Assembly: GCA_030612225.1 (NCBI GenBank)
Contig: JAUWOH010000049.1
Coordinates: 1-13,054 of the forward strand
Source of the DNA: Desulfobacteraceae bacterium
GTDB taxonomy: Bacteria > Desulfobacterota > Desulfobacteria > Desulfobacterales > JAUWMJ01
DNA: 13,054 bases
Direction: 5' to 3'
Shown here piece after piece: positions 6,798-12,891 of this stretch; positions within the stretch are counted from its first letter, which is position 1, and each line of letters starts with the position of its first letter. Position numbers and translations under genes: made by a program. Under the pieces are notes generated by a model. It searched no databases and was not told the origin of the DNA. It saw only the letters and a program-made list of their open reading frames with translations.

Positions 6798-6836
6798 TGA
6801 GGCAGTTTCAAAACATCCCCTTTCTAAACTGCCTCA
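6798..6836. repeat. Hairpin upstream of pyrK, related to the repeat inside the atp operon
   Basis: TGAGGCAGTTT (6798-6808) pairs perfectly with AAACTGCCTCA (6826-6836) over 11 bp with a 17-nt loop. The left arm reads GAGGCAGTTTCAAAACAT, nearly the same as the inverted right end of the element at 8192-8432 (GAGCCAGTTTCAAAACGT). It lies 15 bp upstream of the pyrK start codon and may be a short internal-deletion derivative of that family. It could also affect pyrK expression by position alone. Confidence 0.55.
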
Positions 6837-6851
6837 CATGAGAGGCTACCG

Positions 6852-7649
6852 GTGACTCAGGAAAAAATCCAGGTTTTATGGAATAAAAATGTCGGCCCCG
6901 GATATTTTAAAATAGGCTTGAATTGCCAGGGAGAATATTCCGAAGCAAAACCAGGTCAATTTGTCATGTTGCGTCTTTGCGATCGGATTGAACCACTGCT
7001 TCGCAGACCTTTTTCAATACACAGGCTTATTTCCGGAAAAGGACAATTCCAGGGTATAGAAATCCTATACAAGGTTGTTGGAAAGTTTACTAAAAAGCTA
7101 TCTGTGCTTAAAAAAAAAGAGTTGATAGACATTCTCGGTCCCTTGGGAAAAGGATTTTCCATTCCGAAAAATATTAAGCGCATATTTATGGTTGCAGGTG
7201 GAATTGGGGTTGCTCCAATAGTTTTTCTGGCTTCTCAATTAAAAAATAATGAGATGGATATTTCACGATGCCGTATGTTTCTAGGCGGAAGATCAAAAGA
7301 TGACATTTTGTGTCTTGATGATTTTGATCAGCTTAAAATGGCTGTTCAACTGACAACAGATGATGGTAGCGCTGGAAGCAAATGTCTGGTAACACATCCT
7401 CTGGAAACGGCGCTGGCTGAAAGGCAGCCGGATCTCCTTTATGCATGCGGACCACGGGAAATGCTGAAATCTGTAGTCGTCCTTGCGCAAAAGTTTACCG
7501 TAAAATGCCAGGTTTCAGTGGAAACCATGATGGCCTGTGGTATGGGAGCATGCCTTGGGTGTGCGGTAGAGCCTGGAGGAGCATCAGAAAAATATCTTCA
7601 TGCGTGTCTTGACGGACCGGTATTTGATGCAAATACCATTAAATTGTAG
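6852..7649 (+). CDS. pyrK: Dihydroorotate dehydrogenase electron-transfer subunit
   Basis: The protein has 265 residues, normal for PyrK, the FAD and [2Fe-2S] subunit that passes electrons from dihydroorotate dehydrogenase (PyrD, class 1B) to NAD+ in pyrimidine synthesis. The FAD-binding signature is RRPFSIHRL at 51-59. The nucleotide-binding part shows VAGGIGVAP at 114-122 and LYACGP at 196-201. The iron-sulfur cysteines are Cys229, Cys234, Cys237 and Cys252, giving the spacing C-x4-C-x2-C-x14-C of PyrK. Translation starts at GTG 6852, with AGAGG ending 6 nt upstream; no better ATG exists. The usual partner pyrD is not adjacent, so it must lie elsewhere, or this subunit serves another flavoprotein. 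A sulfhydrogenase or NfnA-like gamma subunit is the main alternative, but the cysteine pattern and length favour PyrK. Confidence 0.85.
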   Translation: MTQEKIQVLWNKNVGPGYFKIGLNCQGEYSEAKPGQFVMLRLCDRIEPLLRRPFSIHRLISGKGQFQGIEILYKVVGKFTKKLSVLKKKELIDILGPLGKGFSIPKNIKRIFMVAGGIGVAPIVFLASQLKNNEMDISRCRMFLGGRSKDDILCLDDFDQLKMAVQLTTDDGSAGSKCLVTHPLETALAERQPDLLYACGPREMLKSVVVLAQKFTVKCQVSVETMMACGMGACLGCAVEPGGASEKYLHACLDGPVFDANTIKL

Positions 7650-7660
7650 CAGGCGTTCGT

Positions 7661-7885
7661 GGGTTCAAAGGTTCAAAGGTTCATGGGTTCATGGTTCCAT
7701 TCTTGTTTCCGGACTGCATTTGTAATGTGTATTTATGAGAAAGGCGTCATCTTTGTCAGGCTTAATCCAAAATTTGGAGCCAAAATGGTAATTACTTGGA
7801 AAAATGAGCATGTTTAACTATGACTTCGGGTTTTCAATGCCTTCTTTGTCCTTAACCCTGAACGTTGAACCCTGAACCTGTGAAC
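7661..7885. repeat. Element bounded by GGTTCA octamer tracts in inverted orientation
   Basis: The left tract holds four successive 8-bp units: GGTTCAAA, GGTTCAAA, GGTTCATG, GGTTCATG (7662-7693). The right tract, AACCCTGAACGTTGAACC through CTGAACCTGTGAAC (7854-7885), is the same type of word on the other strand. About 155 bp of unremarkable sequence lies between. Its size is close to that of the 220-bp element at 3377-3596. Confidence 0.6.
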
Positions 7886-7887
7886 GG

Positions 7888-7913
7888 TTACAAATTGTAG
7901 TAGAAATTTGTAA
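7888..7913. promoter_or_regulatory. 9-bp inverted repeat upstream of atpZ, possible operator
   Basis: TTACAAATT (7888-7896) and AATTTGTAA (7905-7913) are perfect inverted copies separated by 8 bp, just before the candidate promoter. The geometry suits a dimeric repressor or activator site, but it may equally be the edge of the neighbouring repeat element, because TGTGAACGGTTACAA resembles repeat ends elsewhere in the window. Confidence 0.35.
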
Positions 7914-7920
7914 TTTAGCA

Positions 7921-7949
7921 TTGACTTGCCAATGAACATATGTTACTCG
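7921..7949 (+). promoter_or_regulatory. Possible sigma-70-type promoter of the Fo operon
   Basis: TTGACT (7921-7926) fits a -35 box well. A 17-nt spacer leads to TACTCG-like sequence at 7944-7949, a poor -10 match. The AT-rich stretch before it contains other possible boxes. The location 23 bp before the atpZ start is sensible, so the assignment rests mainly on the -35 box and position. Confidence 0.3.
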
Positions 7950-7971
7950 GTTTTTGGTCAAAAAGGTTCAA

Positions 7972-8193
7972 ATGAAAAGGGAAACCAGACGTTATATACG
8001 GGAACTTGCTTATTATAGCAGTCTGGGTTTTTCCATAGCCCTTTCAATCGTTATTGGCCTTGCCCTTGGAGTATATCTTGACAGAAATGTTTTTTTTACA
8101 ACTCCATGGCTTACGCTAATCGGACTTGGGCTTGGGATTGCGGCAGGATTTAGGAATATAGGGCTTGCAATAAAAAAAAGCAGAAAATTGTGA
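7972..8193 (+). CDS. atpZ: AtpZ/AtpI-family small membrane protein of F-type ATP synthase operon
   Basis: The protein has 73 residues from ATG 7972, chosen because AAAAGG ends 5 nt upstream; a TTG at 7954 would add six residues without support. It has a basic N-terminus (KRETRRYIRELAYYSSLG) and two hydrophobic helices, roughly residues 17-38 and 45-63. The GLALGVYLD turn between them and GFRNIGLAIKK at the end are typical of the AtpZ family (pfam09527). Such proteins lie at the head of ATP synthase operons and are thought to help Fo assembly or Mg2+/Ca2+ uptake. It is followed by an insertion-like repeat whose end overlaps its stop codon, then by atpI, atpB and atpE. Confidence 0.75.
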   Translation: MKRETRRYIRELAYYSSLGFSIALSIVIGLALGVYLDRNVFFTTPWLTLIGLGLGIAAGFRNIGLAIKKSRKL

Positions 8194-8432
8194 GCCAATC
8201 TCAAAACGTCTCATTTCGAAGTCTGCGCTTATCTGCCCAATCTCTGCGTCCCCGATGAGCGGGATCTACGCTACGCTTCGACAGGCGAAAATTTTGGCAC
8301 TTTAGTGAAGCTTTAGCGCTATCCTCGAAATACTACATGTATTCCTGTAGTTAAAATTTTAGCCTTCCCCCGCTCAAAGCCCGGGATCTTCGACTTGATA
8401 TTGAACAAACTGAAACGTTTTGAAACTGGCTC
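8192..8432. repeat. 241-bp MITE-like element inside the Fo operon
   Basis: The two ends are 22-bp inverted repeats, 8192-8213 and 8411-8432, matching at 19 of 22 positions with all three differences being transitions; the shared core is TCAAAACGT. A second inverted pair lies inside: AGGCGAAAATTTTGGC near 8282-8297 faces GTTAAAATTTTAGCCT near 8350-8365. GAGCGGG near 8257-8263 also faces CCCGCTC, so most of the element can fold on itself. There is no open frame of note. The left end overlaps the TGA of atpZ and the right end stops 8 bp before the atpI start codon. It is probably a non-autonomous mobile element; no target duplication is obvious. Confidence 0.75.
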
Positions 8433-8440
8433 TATAACAA

Positions 8441-8827
8441 ATGCAAATACAGCAGCGACTTGTTAAATTCGTAACATGCACAAACTGGATTATATTTTTT
8501 ATTGCAACCATTCTGGGATTAATGATGTCACCTCCTGATTTTGCCAGGGGGATAATCTTTGGGGGGCTGATTGTTACGGTGAATTTCCACCTGCTATCAA
8601 GAACACTGAAAAATGCCTTGACACCCCCGCAACTTTCTTCTCATAATGTGATTTTAGTCAAATATTATATCCGTTTTATTGCCAGCGGATTTATTATTTT
8701 TGTGCTTATATCAAAAAACCTTGTTCATCCACTGGGACTTATTCTTGGCCTTTCAGTGGTGGTAGCCAGTATAACCCTTGCAACCATGTATGAACTAACA
8801 AAACTAATATTCAAGGAGGCTGTTTAA
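8441..8827 (+). CDS. atpI: ATP synthase subunit I (AtpI-like membrane protein)
   Basis: The protein has 128 residues with four hydrophobic helices (about 14-31, 37-54, 72-90 and 93-113), the layout of the ATP synthase I chain family (pfam03899). MQIQQRLVKFVTCTNWI at the start and GIIFGGLIVTVNFHLLSRTL in the second helix are typical. AtpI proteins assist assembly of the c-ring, acting in the inner membrane. It sits directly upstream of atpB, with 2 bp between stop and start, and the atpB Shine-Dalgarno lies within its last codons, so the two are coupled. The start ATG has no recognisable Shine-Dalgarno: the sequence before it is the end of the 241-bp repeat plus 8 bp. The family call relies on topology and context more than on unique motifs. 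Confidence 0.7.
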   Translation: MQIQQRLVKFVTCTNWIIFFIATILGLMMSPPDFARGIIFGGLIVTVNFHLLSRTLKNALTPPQLSSHNVILVKYYIRFIASGFIIFVLISKNLVHPLGLILGLSVVVASITLATMYELTKLIFKEAV

Positions 8828-8829
8828 GG

Positions 8830-9519
8830 ATGGAACATCCATATTTGTTTTTTGTCAAACTGTTTGAGTCGATCGGTCTAGGTCACTTTGCCCATGCATA
8901 TCCGCATGTTATTTATTCATGGGTTGTTATGATTGTTCTTATCGTTCTTGGCTCCATTGCAGTCAAGGGCATAAGCATGATTCCAGGGAAAGGGCAGAAT
9001 TTTTTTGAGATTATCGTTTCAGGTATCGAAGATTTTATGGTTGATACTGCAGGAGAGGAAAGCAGGTGGCTCTTTCCCATTGTTGCTACTATATTTATCT
9101 ATATTTTAACATGCAACCTGTTTGGTCTTATTCCCGGATTCTTTCCTCCGACTGCAAGTATAAATACAACTCTTTCGTGTGCTGTAACAGTTGTTGTTTT
9201 CACACACATCATAGGTATTAAATATCATGGAGTAAAATATATTAAGCATTTTCTGGGGCCCGTATGGTGGATGAGCCCATTAATATTTGTAATTGAAGTT
9301 ATCGGGCATGCGGCTCGAATACTCTCTTTGACCTTTAGGCTTTTCGGAAACATGATGGGGCATGAAATTGTTTTAAGTATCCTTTTCGGGCTGGCAGGTC
9401 TATTCTTTGCTCCGCTTCCGATAATGGCGCTCGGCATTTTTGTTGCCCTTGTTCAGGCATTTGTATTCTTTTTGCTTTCGATCATTTATTTTTCAGGCGC
9501 TATGGAACATGCGCACTAG
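8830..9519 (+). CDS. atpB: F-type ATP synthase Fo subunit a
   Basis: The protein has 229 residues and is a membrane protein with five to six helices. The conserved core is plain: TCNLFGLIPGF at 94-104, FVIEVIGHAARILSLTFRLF at 153-172, and GNMMGHE at 173-179. Arg170 in that core corresponds to the essential Arg210 of E. coli, which faces the c-ring carboxylate during ion transfer. Subunit a forms the two half-channels through which ions reach and leave the ring. The start ATG is 2 bp after the atpI stop, with AAGGAGG at 8813-8819 ending 10 nt upstream. It is followed 6 bp after its stop by a 97-bp hairpin that separates it from atpE. It is shorter than the E. coli protein (271), as usual in this group. 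Confidence 0.93.
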   Translation: MEHPYLFFVKLFESIGLGHFAHAYPHVIYSWVVMIVLIVLGSIAVKGISMIPGKGQNFFEIIVSGIEDFMVDTAGEESRWLFPIVATIFIYILTCNLFGLIPGFFPPTASINTTLSCAVTVVVFTHIIGIKYHGVKYIKHFLGPVWWMSPLIFVIEVIGHAARILSLTFRLFGNMMGHEIVLSILFGLAGLFFAPLPIMALGIFVALVQAFVFFLLSIIYFSGAMEHAH

Positions 9520-9525
9520 ATTCTT

Positions 9526-9622
9526 GATAAGCGTTCACAGACACCGCATCTGCACGTGATCAGGACGACCAGCATAGCAGACGCCCTGTCACGCACATCT
9601 GCGGTACCTGTGAACGCTTATC
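9526..9622. repeat. 97-bp long hairpin between atpB and atpE
   Basis: GATAAGCGTTCACAG (9526-9540) has a perfect 15-bp inverted copy CTGTGAACGCTTATC at 9608-9622. Pairing continues inward imperfectly (ACCGCA at 9543-9548 with TGCGGT at 9600-9605, CGTGA with TCACG), so the whole unit can form one long stem. ACCTGTGAACG followed by TTA also occurs at 7877-7890 with one difference, marking a repeat family. It starts 6 bp after the atpB stop. It may be a mobile palindrome, and it could also slow RNA decay or dampen read-through between the two genes. Confidence 0.75.
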
Positions 9623-9712
9623 TGTGCGAATCCTAAGCGGTTAGAAATATTTATTATTAGTGTTTAAATTAATTTTTAATGGGTTAATGGAAGAAGCCCA
9701 ACAAACTTAATT

Positions 9713-9720
9713 AAGGAGGT
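9713..9720 (+). promoter_or_regulatory. Very strong ribosome binding site of atpE
   Basis: AAGGAGGT is a perfect complement to the 16S rRNA tail, 10 nt before the atpE ATG. It is the strongest such site in the window. It fits the need to make many more copies of subunit c than of subunit a. Confidence 0.75.
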
Positions 9721-9730
9721 AGTATAGAGT

Positions 9731-10012
9731 ATGGAATTAAAAGCATTAGAGTTTTTTATCGCGTGCGTGACTGCGGCTGGTTTTGGAATTGCAATTGCAG
9801 CCTTTGGTTGTGGTATAGGGCAGGGTCTTGGTTTAAAATCTGCAGTTGAGGGTATTGCCAGGAATCCCGAGTCGTCAGGTAAGGTTACAGTTACTATGCT
9901 GATCGGTCTTGCCATGATCGAATCACTGTGTATTTATGCACTGGTTGTTTCACTGATCCTTATCTACGCACATCCCCAAGCAGCTGCAATTGCAGGGCTG
10001 TTTGCTCACTAA
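9731..10012 (+). CDS. atpE: F-type ATP synthase Fo subunit c
   Basis: The protein has 93 residues in two membrane helices joined by the polar loop ARNPE at 43-47, equivalent to the RQP loop that contacts the central stalk. The first helix carries the glycine-rich ring-packing motif (GFGIAIAAFGCGIGQGLG). The ion-binding carboxylate is Glu64 in MIESLCIYALVV. Gln31, Glu64, Ser65 and Tyr69 line up with Gln32, Glu65, Ser66 and Tyr70 of the sodium-binding c subunit of Ilyobacter tartaricus. The Thr67 position is Leu, however, and related delta-proteobacterial c subunits share the Glu-Ser pair, so the coupling ion is undecided. The gene has its own strong ribosome binding site, lies 211 bp after atpB beyond a hairpin, and is followed by a terminator. 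No b, delta or F1 genes follow. Confidence 0.95.
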   Translation: MELKALEFFIACVTAAGFGIAIAAFGCGIGQGLGLKSAVEGIARNPESSGKVTVTMLIGLAMIESLCIYALVVSLILIYAHPQAAAIAGLFAH

Positions 10013-10032
10013 AAAAGATTTTTGTACCTAAC

Positions 10033-10071
10033 AAAAACAGGGCTTTGTTTTTTAAGCAAAGCCCTGTTTTT
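10033..10071. terminator. Bidirectional intrinsic terminator between atpE and uvrA
   Basis: AAAAACAGGGCTTTG (10033-10047) and CAAAGCCCTGTTTTT (10057-10071) form a perfect 15-bp stem with a 9-nt loop. The outer A/T runs supply a T tract in both directions. It lies 20 bp after the atpE stop and 2 bp beyond the uvrA stop, so it ends both convergent transcripts. Confidence 0.92.
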
Positions 10072-10073
10072 AT

Positions 10074-12887
10074 TTACAGCACTTTCTTTAAAAATTGACC
10101 GGTATAAGACTCCTTAATAGTTACTATTTCCTCGGGAGTGCCGCATCCTACTATATATCCTCCCTCATCTCCACCCTCAGGACCGAGATCGATGATATAG
10201 TCGGCTGTCTTGATTACATCCAGGTTATGTTCTATCACAACAACCGTATTTCCTGTTTCAACAAGAGTATTTAATACACTAAGAAGTCTTTTTATGTCAT
10301 CAGTATGCAGCCCGGTGGTCGGTTCATCAAGAATGTACACGGTCATGCCGGTTCCCTTCTTGCTTAGTTCCCGAGAGAGTTTGACACGCTGGGCCTCTCC
10401 TCCGGATAGGGTTGTAGCCTGCTGGCCTATATGGATATAGCCAAGGCCGACGTCAACCAGGGTTTTTAACTTAGTCCTGATTTTTCCTATTTTTTCAAAA
10501 AAAGCATAAGACTGATTTACCGTCATATCAAGAATATCAGCTATGTTTTTTCCTTTGTATTTGATTTCAAGAGTTTCGCGGTTATATCTTTTTCCGTGGC
10601 ATACGTCACATGAAACATAAACGTCCGGTAGAAAATGCATTTCAATTTTAATAATTCCGTCACCCCTGCAGGCCTCGCATCTTCCCCCTTTTACATTGAA
10701 ACTGAAGCGTCCTGGTTTATATCCACGAATGCGGGCTTCAGGGGTTCTTGAAAAAAGTTCTCTTATAAATGTAAAAACACCGGTATAGGTGCCCGGATTC
10801 GAGCGAGGCGTCCTTCCTATTGGGGCTTGATCAATATTAACCACTTTGTCAATATACTCAAGTCCAAGAAAATCTCGATGATCACCGGCAGGTGCTCTGG
10901 CATGGTAAAGCTTTTGTGATAGAATACGGTATAGTGTTTCAAGGAGAAGGGTTGATTTCCCTGATCCGGACACACCTGTAATGCATATAAAACTACCAAG
11001 GGGAAACTCAACATCTATATTTTTAAGATTATTTTTTGAAGCTCCTTTTATGATGAGGTTTTTTTCATGTCCAGGACGGCGTTTAGATGGGACTTCAATG
11101 CTTTTTCTACCTGAAATATACTGCCCTGTTAATGAATATTTATCTTTAAGAAGCGCTTTTGGTTTTCCGGCAAATACGACCTGGCCGCCGTTCATTCCGG
11201 CCCCGGGTCCCATGTCTACTACATAATCGGAAGACAGGATTGTTTCTTCATCATGTTCTACAACAAGTACAGTGTTGCCCAGATCGCGCATTTTCAGAAG
11301 GGTTCCAAGAAGTCGCTGATTATCCCTGTGGTGAAGACCTATGCTTGGTTCATCAAGAACGTAGAGAACGCCGGTTAATTTCGATCCGATCTGTGTTGCA
11401 AGGCGAATTCTCTGGCTTTCGCCACCGGACAGCGTGTAGGCTGACCTGTCAAGAGTAAGATAGGAGAGCCCTACGTTTTCAAGAAAGCCGAGCCTTTCGA
11501 TAATTTCTTTAAGAATTCTTTCGGCTATTATCTTTTTTTTGCCTCTTAGTTTAAGCTGCCTGAAAAATAAATGTGCTTTTTCAATAGAAAGCGCCGTTAT
11601 ATCAGATATAGCAAAGCCTCCTACCTTTACAGAGCTGCTCGCTTTATTTAATTTTACACCTTTGCACTCGGAGCATGGCTTAAAATTCATATAGCGCCTT
11701 ATTTCATCTCTGGCCCAGGATGAACCAGTCTCCATGTAACGCCGCTTAAGCCTGTTAATGATACCTTCAAAGGTTTTTTTATAGCTAAAACGACGATTAT
11801 TCTGTTCAAAATAAAAGGTGATTTCTTCTTGCCCTGAGCCGTATAGAAGGGCATTTTTAAAATGATCCGGAAGCTCTATATACGGTGTGTAGATATCTAC
11901 TTCATAGTGTGTGGTAAGGGCATCCAGGAAGTCCATGAAGTGCACGGTATTCCTGTTGGCCCACATGGCTACAGCGCCTTCCCTTAATGAAAGTTCATGA
12001 TTTGGGATGATAAGATCAGGGTCGAATTCCGTTGTTGTGCCAAGACCGTCACATTTTGGGCAAGCGCCCTGGGGTGAATTAAAAGAAAAACTGGCGGGTG
12101 TAAATTCAGGGTAGCTGATGCCACAATCGATACATGCTGCCTTTTCGCTGAACAAAATCGATTCTTTGCCCAGAACATCAACTTCAACAAGTCCATCTGA
12201 TTGTGCCAGAGCAAGTTCCAGGGAATCGGCCAGGCGATTTTTTACTTTTTCTTTTACAACCAGTCTATCAATAATTACATCGATGGTATGCTTTATGTTT
12301 TTTTTCAGCGAAGAAATATCTTCTATATCAAGAGTCTTTCCATCCACACGGACACGTGCAAAACCCTCCTTTCTCAGCCATTTAAAGAGTTTTTCATGTG
12401 TTCCTTTCTGATTTGAAACCACAGGAGACAATATTATAATTCTACTTCCTTCAGGAAGTGACATTACCCTGTTTACAATTTGATCGATTGTTTGTGATGT
12501 AATCGGTTTTCCGCAAATATGGCAGTGGGGCGTTCCTACCCTGGCGAAAAGGAGTCTGAGATAATCGTATATTTCCGTAACTGTTCCTACAGTTGATCGT
12601 GGGTTGTGGCTTGCTGCTTTTTGTTCAATTGCAATGGCAGGGGAAAGGCCTTCAATCATATCAACATCAGGCTTTTCCATACGTTCTAAAAACTGGCGTG
12701 CGTAAGTGGAGAGAGATTCAACATACCTGCGCTGCCCTTCGGCATATAGCGTATCAAATGCAAGTGTCGATTTCCCGGACCCGGAAAGACCCGTAATAAC
12801 AATAAGCTTATTTCGAGGCAATTCAAGATTGATATTTTTCAAATTATGCTGCCTTGCACCGCGTATAATGATTTTATTAGATTTCAT
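10074..12887 (-). CDS. uvrA: UvrABC system protein A (excinuclease ATPase)
   Basis: The protein has 937 residues, full length. UvrA is the damage-sensing dimer of nucleotide excision repair; it loads UvrB at lesions. Two ABC ATPase modules are complete. Module one has Walker A GLSGSGKST at 33-41, signature LSGGESQ at 487-493 and Walker B VLDEPSIGLHH from 510. Module two has Walker A GVSGSGKST at 638-646, signature LSGGEAQ at 828-834 and Walker B ILDEPTTGLH from 852. Zinc-binding cysteine pairs are Cys252/Cys255 with Cys276/Cys279, and Cys737/Cys740 with Cys760/Cys763. Another pair, Cys122/Cys125, is also present, as is CSEC at 405-408. ATG 12887 begins MKSNKIIIRGARQHNLKNIN, the standard UvrA N-terminus. 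There is no Shine-Dalgarno, and the start is 4 bp after the pdxA stop, so translation probably depends on coupling. Confidence 0.97.
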   Translation of the reverse strand: MKSNKIIIRGARQHNLKNINLELPRNKLIVITGLSGSGKSTLAFDTLYAEGQRRYVESLSTYARQFLERMEKPDVDMIEGLSPAIAIEQKAASHNPRSTVGTVTEIYDYLRLLFARVGTPHCHICGKPITSQTIDQIVNRVMSLPEGSRIIILSPVVSNQKGTHEKLFKWLRKEGFARVRVDGKTLDIEDISSLKKNIKHTIDVIIDRLVVKEKVKNRLADSLELALAQSDGLVEVDVLGKESILFSEKAACIDCGISYPEFTPASFSFNSPQGACPKCDGLGTTTEFDPDLIIPNHELSLREGAVAMWANRNTVHFMDFLDALTTHYEVDIYTPYIELPDHFKNALLYGSGQEEITFYFEQNNRRFSYKKTFEGIINRLKRRYMETGSSWARDEIRRYMNFKPCSECKGVKLNKASSSVKVGGFAISDITALSIEKAHLFFRQLKLRGKKKIIAERILKEIIERLGFLENVGLSYLTLDRSAYTLSGGESQRIRLATQIGSKLTGVLYVLDEPSIGLHHRDNQRLLGTLLKMRDLGNTVLVVEHDEETILSSDYVVDMGPGAGMNGGQVVFAGKPKALLKDKYSLTGQYISGRKSIEVPSKRRPGHEKNLIIKGASKNNLKNIDVEFPLGSFICITGVSGSGKSTLLLETLYRILSQKLYHARAPAGDHRDFLGLEYIDKVVNIDQAPIGRTPRSNPGTYTGVFTFIRELFSRTPEARIRGYKPGRFSFNVKGGRCEACRGDGIIKIEMHFLPDVYVSCDVCHGKRYNRETLEIKYKGKNIADILDMTVNQSYAFFEKIGKIRTKLKTLVDVGLGYIHIGQQATTLSGGEAQRVKLSRELSKKGTGMTVYILDEPTTGLHTDDIKRLLSVLNTLVETGNTVVVIEHNLDVIKTADYIIDLGPEGGDEGGYIVGCGTPEEIVTIKESYTGQFLKKVL

Positions 12888-12891
12888 ATTT

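Larger units (their letters stand above)
7650..7971. other. Intergenic region upstream of the Fo operon
   Basis: This 322-bp stretch has no credible gene. It contains an inverted-repeat element with 8-bp tandem units (7661-7885), a 9-bp inverted repeat (7888-7913), and a weak promoter candidate just before atpZ, each listed separately. Confidence 0.6.

Noticed and set aside
3376..7885. Short direct repeats that might suggest a CRISPR array
   Set aside because: The GGTTCA units are 8 bp long and adjacent with no spacers, and no cas gene is near.
7954..7971. TTG start that would add six residues to AtpZ
   Set aside because: The downstream ATG at 7972 has AAAAGG at the right distance and begins with the usual family N-terminus.
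7972..10012. Sodium-pumping N-ATPase operon, because small Q/R-like membrane proteins precede subunits a and c
   Set aside because: N-ATPase operons begin with the beta and epsilon genes and continue with b, alpha and gamma. Here there is no F1 gene on either side, so a split ordinary F-type operon fits better.
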